Positions 1 through 8,300 of a DNA stretch of 64,000 nt are shown here, in pieces; within the stretch, counting starts at the first letter, position 1; each line of letters starts with the position of its first letter. The DNA is from CAMDBL01 sp964498125 (GTDB lineage: Bacteria > Pseudomonadota > Alphaproteobacteria > Rhizobiales > Hyphomicrobiaceae): contig CAZCGE010000123.1 in assembly GCA_964498125.1 (NCBI GenBank), forward strand, positions 9,098 through 73,097. The letters run 5' to 3'. Made by a program: the position numbers and the translations under genes. The notes below the pieces were generated by a model. The model was not told where the DNA came from, did not search any database, and worked only from the letters and a program-made list of their open reading frames with translations.

Positions 1-28
1 CGCCTCGGGCGGGTAGGCGGGAGGACGC

Positions 29-1027
29 GTGGACGACAGGGTCGGACTATCCGGGGCGTCCAGCGAGCACGCGTCGGGCAGGCGCGATATGACGCCGCTG
101 GTCGCGCGCCTTGCGCCCCTCGGGGCCTTGGTGCTGCTCATTGTCGTCATGGCGCTTTTCGTGCCCGGCTTCTTCTCGGTGGCCAATCTCACCAACGTCG
201 CCCGGCAAGTGTCGATTAATGCCATCATCGCATCAGGGATGACCCTGGTCATCATTGCCGCGGGGATCGACCTCTCGGTCGGCTCACTCGTGGCGCTGAC
301 GGGTTGTGTGGCCATGATCGCGCTCAACCGCAGCGACAGTGATGTCATCGGCGTGCTCGTGGGCATTGCCATCGGCGGGGTGGCGGGGGCGATGAACGGA
401 TCTCTGGTCGCGTTCGCCAGATTGCCAGCGTTTGTCGTCACGCTCGGCGGGCTGACGATTTTCCGGGGTCTGGCGCTGACGATTACCGAAGGGCAGCCGA
501 TCATCCGCTTCGAAGGCGCCTACAAGTGGCTCGGCCAAGGCGTCGTGCTTGGCCTGCCGGTTCCGGTGTGGATCATGATCGCGGTGGTGCTGTGCATCCA
601 CGTCCTGCTCAAGCGAACGACATTCGGAGCGCATCTCTATGCGGTCGGCGGCAATGCGACGGCCGCGCGCCTCTCGGGCGTTCGCGTCGAGCGCGTCACG
701 TTTGCGGCCTACGTCATCTGTGGTCTGCTCACCGGCTTGGCCGGCATGGTGTTGATGGCGCGCCTGTCGTCGGCGCAGCCGGCCAGCGGCGAGATGTTCG
801 AACTCGATGCCATCGCCGCCGTGGTGCTGGGCGGCACCAGCCTGTCGGGCGGGCGCGGCACCGTGTGGGGCACGCTGGTTGGCGCACTGATCATCGGCAT
901 CTTGAACAACAGCTTGAACCTGCTGGGCGTATCCTCCTTCTACCAACTCGTCGCCAAGGGCGTGATCATTCTCCTTGCCGTCTTCGTCGATCAATGGCTG
1001 AGGCAACGCCTCGCCACCCGTATCTAG
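29..1027 (+). CDS. Sugar ABC transporter permease, RbsC-type
   Basis: Inner-membrane permease of a ribose/xylose-class (BPD_transp_2) ABC importer, 332 aa. It has about nine hydrophobic segments and the family motif GIDLSVGSLVAL near residue 80; LGGTSLSGGRGT near residue 275 fits the conserved cytoplasmic loop. The GTG at 29 follows GGGAGG; an in-frame ATG at 89 is an alternative start. The 28 bases upstream appear to be the tail of another gene (a frame ending at the TAG at 14-16), probably the ATPase of the same importer. An SDR starts 22 bases downstream, so the pair is likely co-transcribed and the substrate may be a sugar or polyol. Family assignment is firm; substrate unknown. Confidence 0.93.
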   Translation: MDDRVGLSGASSEHASGRRDMTPLVARLAPLGALVLLIVVMALFVPGFFSVANLTNVARQVSINAIIASGMTLVIIAAGIDLSVGSLVALTGCVAMIALNRSDSDVIGVLVGIAIGGVAGAMNGSLVAFARLPAFVVTLGGLTIFRGLALTITEGQPIIRFEGAYKWLGQGVVLGLPVPVWIMIAVVLCIHVLLKRTTFGAHLYAVGGNATAARLSGVRVERVTFAAYVICGLLTGLAGMVLMARLSSAQPASGEMFELDAIAAVVLGGTSLSGGRGTVWGTLVGALIIGILNNSLNLLGVSSFYQLVAKGVIILLAVFVDQWLRQRLATRI

Positions 1028-1049
1028 GAAAAACCAAAGGAGGCACGTC

Positions 1050-1859
1050 ATGATGCTCGAAGGCAAGACAGTCGTCGTCACCGGCGGCGGCAGCGGCATC
1101 GGTCGCGCCACCTGTGTGCTTGCGGCACGCGAAGGCGCCAACGTGTCAGTGGCCGACATCAACGCCGCAACGGCGGCGGAAACCAAAGCGATGATCGAGG
1201 CCGAGGGGCGTCGCGCGATCGTCGTCACAATGGATACATCCAAGGCCGCGGACGCCAAACGCATGGCCGACGAAACGGTGTCCGCCTTCGGCACCATCGA
1301 CGGATTGGTTTGCGCCGCCATCAAGTTGAAGCCCAGCCGCCTGGAAGACCTGACGGAGGAGGATTGGGACATGGTCTGCGACATTGGTCTCAAGGGCTAT
1401 TTTCTGTGCGCACAGGCGGCCGGCCGCGTCATGCTGGCCAAGGGCGCTGGCTCGATCGTGTTCATCTCCTCGGTTGGCGGCGTGCAGGCCTACAACGGCG
1501 CTGGCGCCTACAGTGTCGCCAAGGCCGGTGCGATCATGCTGGGCAATCTCGTCGGCGTCGAATGGGGCGGTCGTGGCGTGCGCGGCAATGCCGTATCGCC
1601 GGGCCAGGTGCGCACGCCAATGACGGAGGCGATGTTCCAGGACCCTGTGATCGCTGCCGGCCGCGCCGCGGTCGTACCCATGGGGCGCGTCGGCCGGCCC
1701 GAAGAGATCGCCGAGGCCTGCGTTTTCCTGCTGTCGGATCGCGCCAGCTACGTCAACGCCGAAAACCTCAAAGTCGACGGCGGTCAGGCCGAAAGCAAAA
1801 TGATGCACACACCAGGCCGCAACTGGGGCGGAAAGTCGATGGACTACAAGGCAAGCTGA
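1050..1859 (+). CDS. Short-chain dehydrogenase/reductase (SDR)
   Basis: NAD(P)-dependent oxidoreductase, 269 aa, classical SDR fold. Visible motifs are TGGGSGIG (cofactor loop, residues about 12-19), FISSVGG with the catalytic Ser (about 145), YSVAK with catalytic Tyr and Lys (about 159-163) and the NAVSPGQV loop. The usual NNAG motif is replaced by CAAI. The C-terminus runs about 20 residues past the usual end. An excellent ribosome site, AAAGGAGG, lies 8 bases before ATG 1050. It follows the sugar permease by 22 bases, suggesting it oxidises or reduces the imported sugar or polyol; that role is inference. Confidence 0.92.
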   Translation: MMLEGKTVVVTGGGSGIGRATCVLAAREGANVSVADINAATAAETKAMIEAEGRRAIVVTMDTSKAADAKRMADETVSAFGTIDGLVCAAIKLKPSRLEDLTEEDWDMVCDIGLKGYFLCAQAAGRVMLAKGAGSIVFISSVGGVQAYNGAGAYSVAKAGAIMLGNLVGVEWGGRGVRGNAVSPGQVRTPMTEAMFQDPVIAAGRAAVVPMGRVGRPEEIAEACVFLLSDRASYVNAENLKVDGGQAESKMMHTPGRNWGGKSMDYKAS

Positions 1860-1882
1860 CCGCCGAAGCAGCAAGGAGTGCT

Positions 1883-1948
1883 ATGGGCGCCCATTGTCAA
1901 GTCTGGCTTGTCACTGTTCGCGCTGAAGCACCGACTCCTACGAAGTGA
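1883..1948 (+). pseudogene. Short remnant of a following operon gene
   Basis: AAGGAG at 1874-1879 followed by ATG 1883 gives a well-formed translation start, but the frame stops after 21 residues. This looks like the first codons of a third operon gene cut off when the amidase remnant on the other strand became joined here. It is too short to assign. It could also be a genuine tiny peptide, so confidence is low. Confidence 0.25.
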
Positions 1949-1953
1949 ACGCG

Positions 1954-1969
1954 ATTTGGCGCGCCAAAT
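1954..1969. promoter_or_regulatory. 16-bp perfect palindrome ATTTGGCGCGCCAAAT
   Basis: Perfect two-fold symmetric sequence in the junction between the truncated plus-strand frame and the truncated minus-strand amidase. Its length and symmetry around a central CG resemble operators of LacI-type regulators, or a recombination site. Function is unproven. Confidence 0.35.
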
Positions 1970-1984
1970 GGATGCCCTCACATG

Positions 1985-2278
1985 GCCTCAACGAGCCGTA
2001 GCGAGCAGGCATCCCCCGAACGTCGATCAGGTCCTTGATCGAGACGGGCACGCCGTGCAGCGGCCCGAGCCTATGGCCACGCTTCACCGCCCCTTCGGCC
2101 GCCTGTGCATCCCTCCGGGCTCTGTCCTTGTCGACGTGCGCGAACGCGTTGAGCGCCGGTTCCGTCTCCTCCAGCCGACGCAGCGCCGCATCGGTGACCT
2201 CGACCGCCGACAGGCTGCGGTTCGCGATCCGCCACGCCGTCTCTGCCGCCGACATCCGGTTGATCGCATCGAGAGCCA
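1985..2278 (-). pseudogene. Amidase, N-terminal fragment
   Basis: ATG at 2278 follows GGAGG and opens a frame that matches the N-terminus of amidase-signature enzymes: LSAVEVTDAALRRLEE, then LGPLHGVPVSIKDLIDV, which carries the catalytic Lys. Similarity ends after about 97 residues near base 1985, before the Ser-cisSer-Ser region; the frame itself runs to 1938. The protein cannot be an active amidase (normal length about 450). It follows the cyclase remnant by 12 bases, so these were two genes of one operon before the rest was lost. Confidence 0.75.
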
Positions 2279-2290
2279 TGGCCGGCCTCC

Positions 2291-2600
2291 TCAATCGAGA
2301 ATAGCGAACGCGCGCACGGGCGAGCCCGAGCCAACCTTGAGTTTCAGGGGAATGGCCTGGAACTGAAATACGCCCTTGCCGACCAGCTCTTCGAGATTGC
2401 ACAGCCATTCGACGTGTGTCATGCCGCGATCGCGCGATACGCGATGGCTCGGGAACTCGGCGAAGTTGGGCCGGTCGGTCGACGGTCCCTCGACGCCGTG
2501 CAGCGGCGATTTTCTGTCCGCAAGCCAGTGCGTCGCCGCCGCCGTTAGCCTGCAAGTGCTGAAGTTGCGACCAACGCGATGGACAGCATTCTTGACATCG
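2291..2600 (-). pseudogene. Cyclase family (kynurenine formamidase-like), C-terminal fragment
   Basis: The last 90 or so residues of a cyclase-family protein are readable: THWLADRKSPLHGVEGPSTD, then a conserved LEELVGKG, and the terminal segment IPLKLKVGSGSPVRAFAIL typical of the family. The N-terminal half with the metal-binding HxGTHxD motif is absent, so this is a 5'-truncated gene ending with its natural stop at 2291. The upstream break is near 2575-2600; upstream sequence to 2818 shows no gene. Confidence 0.65.
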
Positions 2601-2818
2601 GACCACTCCATTCTTGATAAGAAAGCGACGCTGGAGGCAAAGCTACAACAGACAATTCGAGGCTGCATGGCCTCATGACCGACCCCAGCGTCGTCACAAC
2701 CACTTCGGATCGATCTGGGGCTGGCTCCCGTCGCGTTACCGGAGCCGGCCCGTCGCCCACATGAACGATCGAACCGGCTCGAGTTTCTTCAGATGCGATC
2801 CAGAGTTGCACCTGCGCA

Positions 2819-4429
2819 CTACTGCCCCATCGTCACCGACGTAAGATCCTGGATCCAGTGTTGCGCCTGCACGAAGCCCTTGACCTTGGGCGACATCGCC
2901 CGCGGATTGAGGTCGTGGACGACGAACAGCCAGAGCGCGTTGTCGACGGAAACCTCGTGCAGCTTGGCGACGAGCGCGTCCTGCTTCGCCGGGTCGAACT
3001 CGTTGCGGATGCCATCGACGAGCATGTCGATCGCCGGCATCTTCGCATTCATCCAGTTGCTGCCGGCAGGGGCGATCCGGCGGCTGTCGAGCGTGATCAG
3101 GAAGCCGAAGTCCGGATCCCAGAACGCCCAACTATTGTTGATGGCATGGATGCCCTTGTTGTCGGGCGCATGGGCGCCCTGGGCCCGCCGCACGGTCATC
3201 GTGTTCCACTCGATCACCTCGAGCTGCACGTCGATGCCGACCTCGCGCAGGTTTTCCTGCATGTACTGGTTCATCGGCAGCGGCTGCATCTGACCGGAGC
3301 CGGCGGCAGTGACCAGGATCTTGGCCTTGGCCGGCTTCTCCTTCGAGTAGCCGGCCTCCGCCAGCAGCTTCTTGGCCTCGGCCGGATCGTACTTGACCTT
3401 GAAGGAGGGGTTGCCGAACCACTGGTGTCCCGGCCAGGCGTGGCCGACCGCGGGCTTGGCGAGGCCCGCCAGAAGGTTCTTGACGATGCCATCGCGATCG
3501 ATGGCAAGGTTGGCCGCCTTGCGCACGCGCACGTCCTTGAAGGGCGAGTCGTCGAGCTGGGAGAACCACCATGGCCAGATATGCTGGACACTGTTGGTGA
3601 AGATCTGCATGCCGGCCTGTTTCAGGCGCGGAAGTAGATCCGGCGCCGGCGCCTCGATCCAGTCGACCTGGCCCGAAAGCAATGCCGACGTGCGCGTGAC
3701 AGCGTCCGGAATGGGCAGCAGCACGAGACGGTCGGTCTTGGGCACGCGCGCCTTGTCCCAGTACTCGGTGTTCTTGACGAGTTCGGCCCGCTCGCGTGGC
3801 GCCAGCTTGTCGAGCTTCCAGGGGCCGGTGCCAGCCGGCGCCTTGGCGAACTCGCCCCAATCACGGCCGACCTTCTCGAACTGTGTCGGGCTCGCAAAGA
3901 AGATGCGGGCGAAGTAGTAGGGGATCATCGAGTCCGGCGCCTTGGTGACGAGTTCGATTGTGCCGTCGTCGATCTTCTTGTAGCTGGCGACGCTGTTGAG
4001 GCGCCCGAAGGTCTGAACCACCTGTGCCGCGTCGTATTGCGGGGCGTCCTTTTTCATCAGCTTGTCGAAGTTCCAGATCACGGCATCGGCATTGAATACG
4101 GCGCCATCGTGGAATTTCACGCCCTGGCGAAGCTTGAAGGTCCAGCGCTTGCGGTCGGCCGGGTCTGCCTCCCAGGAAGTGGCGAGGCCGGGGATGAGCT
4201 TGGTGGGCTTGTCGTACGATGACAGATCCCAGTTGACGAGGCTGTCGTAGAGCGTGACGCCGATGAAGCGCCAGCCTTCGGCCCCTTGGTCGGGCTGGCT
4301 CGCTGTCCGTGGAATGTCTGCCAGCGTCATGCCGACGCGCAGCACGGTCTCGGATCTTGCAGCGGTTCCAAGACCGAGAACAAGCCCGGCGACCGATGCC
4401 ATGGCTGTGGCTCGCAGTTGTCGTCTCAT
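2819..4429 (-). CDS. ABC transporter substrate-binding protein, family 5 (dipeptide/nickel type)
   Basis: Periplasmic solute receptor of 536 aa, SBP_bac_5 family. The start at 4429 is chosen because AGGA precedes it and it gives a clean signal peptide (MRRQLRATAMASVAGLVLGL, cleavage near AARSE); an in-frame ATG at 4489 would add 20 unlikely residues. Family features are WTFKLRQGVKFHDG near residue 90 and the C-terminal DLNPRAMSPKVKGF. It is the last gene of the minus-strand group amidase / small protein / receptor, divergent from its permeases and ATPases at 6439-10338. The ligand is probably a peptide or amide later cleaved by the amidase; inference. Confidence 0.93.
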   Translation of the reverse strand: MRRQLRATAMASVAGLVLGLGTAARSETVLRVGMTLADIPRTASQPDQGAEGWRFIGVTLYDSLVNWDLSSYDKPTKLIPGLATSWEADPADRKRWTFKLRQGVKFHDGAVFNADAVIWNFDKLMKKDAPQYDAAQVVQTFGRLNSVASYKKIDDGTIELVTKAPDSMIPYYFARIFFASPTQFEKVGRDWGEFAKAPAGTGPWKLDKLAPRERAELVKNTEYWDKARVPKTDRLVLLPIPDAVTRTSALLSGQVDWIEAPAPDLLPRLKQAGMQIFTNSVQHIWPWWFSQLDDSPFKDVRVRKAANLAIDRDGIVKNLLAGLAKPAVGHAWPGHQWFGNPSFKVKYDPAEAKKLLAEAGYSKEKPAKAKILVTAAGSGQMQPLPMNQYMQENLREVGIDVQLEVIEWNTMTVRRAQGAHAPDNKGIHAINNSWAFWDPDFGFLITLDSRRIAPAGSNWMNAKMPAIDMLVDGIRNEFDPAKQDALVAKLHEVSVDNALWLFVVHDLNPRAMSPKVKGFVQAQHWIQDLTSVTMGQ

Positions 4430-4469
4430 CTTGCATTCCTTTGCGTGGATAATTTTTGGTGTGGTTCGC

Positions 4470-4667
4470 TCACCGCATCGGCGGCGCAAACACGTGGCTC
4501 GGCTCCTGGCCCTTGTCGGGTGGGTTCGGCAGCAGCGCCATCTGCCGGACGGTATTGGCGTTGAACTCGACGCAGCGGCTGATGAAAGCGTCGTCGACGC
4601 CCTTGACGCCCATGCGTTGCAGAATGGCGGCGATCTCCTCGCGGGTAGGCTTGACCGGCTCGCTCAT
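4470..4667 (-). CDS. Small GatC/AtzG-like accessory protein
   Basis: 65 aa, no signal peptide, predicted helical. The C-terminal NPPDKGQEPSHVFAPP resembles the tail of small AtzG/DUF4089 proteins, which bind amidase-signature hydrolases as GatC binds GatA. It sits 23 bases after the amidase gene on the same strand, the position expected for such a partner. GGAG precedes the start. Similarity is by eye and weak over the N-terminal half, so this could also be an unrelated small protein. Confidence 0.6.
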   Translation of the reverse strand: MSEPVKPTREEIAAILQRMGVKGVDDAFISRCVEFNANTVRQMALLPNPPDKGQEPSHVFAPPMR

Positions 4668-4690
4668 GGCATCAACTCCTCACGGTCAGC

Positions 4691-6127
4691 TTAGATGTCG
4701 GGATGGCGGCGATGCCACTCGGTCGCGGCCTCGTAGGCAGTCGCCACGCGCAGCACCATCGCCTCGTCGAAGTGCTGGCCGACGATCTGCATGCTCATCG
4801 GCAGCCCCTTGGGTCCAAAGCCCGTGCAGATCGAGGCCGCCGGATGACCGGTCACATTGAAGCAGCACATGGCCGAGCCGATCGTGAAGGCGATCATGGC
4901 GTCCTGGTCGTCGAGCGTCGGCACCTGATAGAAGGCAGCCGCGCACAGCACCGCATCGACCCCGGCCATGGCATGTTGCGTCGCCTCGGTCATCTCGCGC
5001 CGCCAGCGCGTCGCCTTGACGTAGTCGAGCCCGGAAATGGTGAGCGAGGCCATGAACTTCTCGCGCAGTGCCGCACCCATCTCGGCGTGGCGATCGCGGA
5101 AATCGGCCTCGTGAATGGCGAGGGACTCCGGCTGACCAATGGTCGAGGTGACCAGGCGGAACTGCTGCACGCTGTAGGGAATGTCGATGTCGACGATCTC
5201 GGCGCCGAGCGCCCGGCAGGTGGCGACCGCCGCCTCGAGCGCAATGACGACATCGGCATCAGGCGTGACGTCGCGCTCGTGGAAGCGGCGGATGAAGCCG
5301 AGGCGCAGACCTTTCAGACCCTTGTCGAGATCGGCCGTGTAGCTTTGCACCGGGCGATCCACCGTCGTTGGATCGGCAGGATCGAGGCCGGCGATCGCCT
5401 GCAAGGCCAGCGCATTGTCCCTGACCGTGCGCGTCAACGGACCGGCGGCATCGAGCGAGAAGGCATTGGGCAGGATGCCGGCGCGGCTGACGCGGCCATA
5501 GGTCGGCTTCAAGCCGAACAATCCGTTGGCGGCCGCTGGAACCCGCACCGATCCTCCGGTATCCGAGCCCATGCCGATCATGCAAAGGCCGGCGGCGGTC
5601 GAGGCGCCCGTGCCCGAACTCGAGCCGCCGGTGAAATGCGCCGTGCTCCAGGGATTGCGGGCGACGGGAAACGGCAGATCCTCTTGAACGCGGCCCGTGC
5701 CGGTGCCGTATTCCCAGGTGTTATGCTTGCCGAGCAGGATGGCGCCCGCCGCCTCCAGCCGCGCGTGCACTGTGGCGTCCGTGTCCGGAACCCAGTTCCA
5801 CAACAGCCGAGAGGCCGCCGTCGTGCGAATTCCTTTGGTGTAGTAGTTATCCTTCAGGCCATACGGAATGCCGTGCAGTGGACCCTTGTACCGGCCGGCC
5901 ACGATCTCCGCCTCGGCCTGGCGCGCCCTCGCCAGCGCGCGCTCGTCGAGCACAGTGATGTAGCCATTGATCTTGCTGTTGACCCTGCCGATGCGCTCAA
6001 GATGAGCTTGCACCAATTCGACCGGCGACAGCTTTTTCTTGGCAATGAGCTGGGCTGCCTCGGAGACCGTTAGAAAGGTGAGTTCGGCGTCTGACGCCGT
6101 GCGGGCCGCGGTGCTCGCATCCTTCAA
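4691..6127 (-). CDS. Amidase (amidase-signature family)
   Basis: Cytoplasmic amide hydrolase, about 478 aa. The Ser-cisSer-Lys triad is visible: Lys in IPYGLKDNY, the Ser-rich loop GGSSSGTGAS and the nucleophile in GSDTGGSVRVPA. The C-terminal CTGFGPKGLPMSMQIVG is typical. The start is uncertain: the frame stays open to 6292, but a TTG at 6127 with GGAG 8 bases upstream fits the family N-terminus (LTVSEAAQLIAKKKLSPVEL). It is grouped with the AtzG-like protein and peptide-type receptor, suggesting import then hydrolysis of an amide. The specific substrate is unknown. Confidence 0.92.
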   Translation of the reverse strand: MKDASTAARTASDAELTFLTVSEAAQLIAKKKLSPVELVQAHLERIGRVNSKINGYITVLDERALARARQAEAEIVAGRYKGPLHGIPYGLKDNYYTKGIRTTAASRLLWNWVPDTDATVHARLEAAGAILLGKHNTWEYGTGTGRVQEDLPFPVARNPWSTAHFTGGSSSGTGASTAAGLCMIGMGSDTGGSVRVPAAANGLFGLKPTYGRVSRAGILPNAFSLDAAGPLTRTVRDNALALQAIAGLDPADPTTVDRPVQSYTADLDKGLKGLRLGFIRRFHERDVTPDADVVIALEAAVATCRALGAEIVDIDIPYSVQQFRLVTSTIGQPESLAIHEADFRDRHAEMGAALREKFMASLTISGLDYVKATRWRREMTEATQHAMAGVDAVLCAAAFYQVPTLDDQDAMIAFTIGSAMCCFNVTGHPAASICTGFGPKGLPMSMQIVGQHFDEAMVLRVATAYEAATEWHRRHPDI

Positions 6128-6438
6128 CGCACGATCTCCACATTCTTTGCCGCGCGGCACTGGTCCGCGATGACTGATGAACCTGGGTAGCTCAAAGGCT
6201 AAATCGGAAGAGTTGCGATATCCTGTTGAAGGTTGGCACGCCGAGCCGTTCGTCGGCAATGCCCATTCGCTTTTTGCAGAGCTGGGCTGCAATGCATGCG
6301 TGAATTAATGCCCCCGAGCCGAAAATAAAGTCAAACTCGAGCGCGGTTCGCTTTTCTTCGAGCCAAGTGCCCACGGCTCGATTGACTGGCACCGGGCCGC
6401 CCCTAAGATGGCGTGGAACCAGTCGACCTGGGCATGCC
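6128..6438. promoter_or_regulatory. Divergent intergenic region
   Basis: About 310 bases between the amidase group (minus) and the permease/ATPase group (plus) of the same import system. No gene seen. It must hold the promoters for both directions, but I could not pick convincing -35/-10 pairs or an operator by eye. Confidence 0.45.
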
Positions 6439-7392
6439 ATGCTGACTTATCTGCTCAAGCGTCTCGGCTATGTCATCCCGGTGGCGCTTGGCGTCTCGAT
6501 CGTCTGCTTCTCCTTGGTCCACATCGCTCCGGGCGACCCGATCTCGGCCATGTCGGCCGGCGGGGCGCCCCAGTCGACCATCGACGAGATCAAGCGCTCC
6601 TACGGCCTCGATCAACCATTGCCAGTGCAATATGTGCTCTGGTTGAAAAAGGTTCTTACCGGCGATCTCGGCGTTGCCATTTCCAATCGACAGCCGGTCG
6701 CGGGGCAGGTCGGCAAGGCCGTGTTCAACACGTTGATCCTGGCGGTTTTTGCAATGCTGCTGAGTTTCAGCCTCGGGGCAGCGCTCGGAACGCTGGCCGG
6801 ATATCACCAGGGCTCGACCATCGATCGGATCGCCACCACGCTGGCGATCACCGGCGTCAGCATTCCCCACTACTGGCTCGGCATGGTGCTGGTCATCATC
6901 TTCGCCGTCGAGCTTGGCTGGCTGCCGGCGATGGGCGCCGGCCCGGGCGGCTCCTCGTCATGGACCTGGGATCGTACGCACCTCGCCTACATCGTGCTGC
7001 CGGTGATCACCATGTCGGTGATCCCGCTCGGCATCATCACCCGCACCGTGCGTGCGGTGGTGGCGGAGATCCTGGCCCAGGAATTCGTGCAGGGTCTGCG
7101 GGCCAAAGGCCTGACCGAGCGACGCGTTTTCCTGCACGTCGTCAAGAACGCAGCACCGACGTCGCTCGCCGTGATGGGCATCCAGCTCGGCTACTTGATG
7201 GGCGGATCGATCCTGGTCGAGACGGTTTTCGCCTGGCCCGGCACCGGCTTCCTGCTCAACACCGCCATCTTCCAGCGCGATATGCCGCTGCTACAGGGTA
7301 CCATCCTGGTGCTCGCCATGTTCTTCGTCACCATCAATCTGGTGGTGGATCTGCTGCAATCGCTGATTGATCCGCGGGTGCGGCGGACATGA
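6439..7392 (+). CDS. Peptide-type ABC transporter permease, DppB-like
   Basis: Inner-membrane subunit, 317 aa, six membrane spans. N-terminal MLTYLLKRLGYVIPVALGVS and the SLVHIAPGDP motif are typical of DppB/OppB/GsiC. The conserved segment FVQGLRAKGLTERRVFLHVV (about residue 220) is the EAA loop that docks the ATPases. ATG 6439 is preferred over 6367 because the extra 24 residues are not hydrophobic and not family-like. It overlaps the next gene by 4 bases (ATGA). Confidence 0.95.
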   Translation: MLTYLLKRLGYVIPVALGVSIVCFSLVHIAPGDPISAMSAGGAPQSTIDEIKRSYGLDQPLPVQYVLWLKKVLTGDLGVAISNRQPVAGQVGKAVFNTLILAVFAMLLSFSLGAALGTLAGYHQGSTIDRIATTLAITGVSIPHYWLGMVLVIIFAVELGWLPAMGAGPGGSSSWTWDRTHLAYIVLPVITMSVIPLGIITRTVRAVVAEILAQEFVQGLRAKGLTERRVFLHVVKNAAPTSLAVMGIQLGYLMGGSILVETVFAWPGTGFLLNTAIFQRDMPLLQGTILVLAMFFVTINLVVDLLQSLIDPRVRRT

Positions 7393-8300
7393 ACGAGGGT
7401 GGACACACGCTGCCGAACGTCGCGCCCGTTGTCGGGGCGGATGAACCGCGTGCAACGCACCGCAAGAGCTACTGGGGCGGCGTCGTGCGCCGCCTCCTGT
7501 CGGACCGGGTCAGCGTGTGCTGCGGCGCCATCCTGCTGCTGCTCGTACTGATGGCGCTTCTCGCACCGCTGCTGGCGCCGGCCGATCCCAACACCACCAG
7601 CATCGTTCGGCGCCTGCGCCCGATCGGCAGTCCCGGCTATCTGCTCGGCACTGACGAACTCGGCCGCGACATGCTAAGCCGGCTGATCTATGGCACGCGC
7701 CTGTCGCTGTTCATGGGCATCACGCCGGTGCTGATTGCATTGCTTATAGGCAGCCTGCTGGGCGTCACGGCCGGCTATGTCGGCGGCTGGGTCAATACCA
7801 TCATCATGCGCGTCACCGACGTGTTCTTCGCGTTCCCTTCCGTTCTGCTGGCGGTCGCCATCTCTGGCGCGCTCGGCGCTGGCATTGGCAATGCCATGCT
7901 GTCGCTGACGATCGTCTTCATCCCGCCGATCACGCGCGTGGCCGAAAGCGTCACGACGCAGATCCGCACCGCGGACTTCCTCGATGCCGCGCGCGCCAGC
8001 GGGGTCGGCACTGCACGCATCGTGCGTGTGCATGTTCTACGCAACGTGCTGGGGCCGATCATCGTCTATGCGACGAGCCTGATCAGCGTGTCGATGATCA
8101 TCGCCTCCGGCCTCTCGTTCCTCGGTATCGGTGTCGAGCCTCCCAACGCCGAGTGGGGCCTGATGCTGAACACGCTGCGGCCGGCGATCTTCGTCAATCC
8201 GACGATTGCGGCGTTACCCGGCGTGATGATCTTCATCACCTCGATCTGCTTCAGCCTGTTCAGCGACGGCCTGCGCGCGGCGATGGAGGTGAAGTCGTGA
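7389..8300 (+). CDS. Peptide-type ABC transporter permease, DppC-like
   Basis: 303 aa, partner of the DppB-like protein. It shows the N-terminal cytoplasmic tail, one span, the conserved LLGTDELGRDMLSRLIYGTR (about residues 87-106), then five spans and the EAA loop FLDAARASGVGTARIV. Ends FSDGLRAAMEVKS, the usual DppC-type C-terminus. Start overlaps the stop of the upstream gene and its own stop overlaps the GTG of the next, indicating translational coupling. Confidence 0.95.
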   Translation: MNEGGHTLPNVAPVVGADEPRATHRKSYWGGVVRRLLSDRVSVCCGAILLLLVLMALLAPLLAPADPNTTSIVRRLRPIGSPGYLLGTDELGRDMLSRLIYGTRLSLFMGITPVLIALLIGSLLGVTAGYVGGWVNTIIMRVTDVFFAFPSVLLAVAISGALGAGIGNAMLSLTIVFIPPITRVAESVTTQIRTADFLDAARASGVGTARIVRVHVLRNVLGPIIVYATSLISVSMIIASGLSFLGIGVEPPNAEWGLMLNTLRPAIFVNPTIAALPGVMIFITSICFSLFSDGLRAAMEVKS

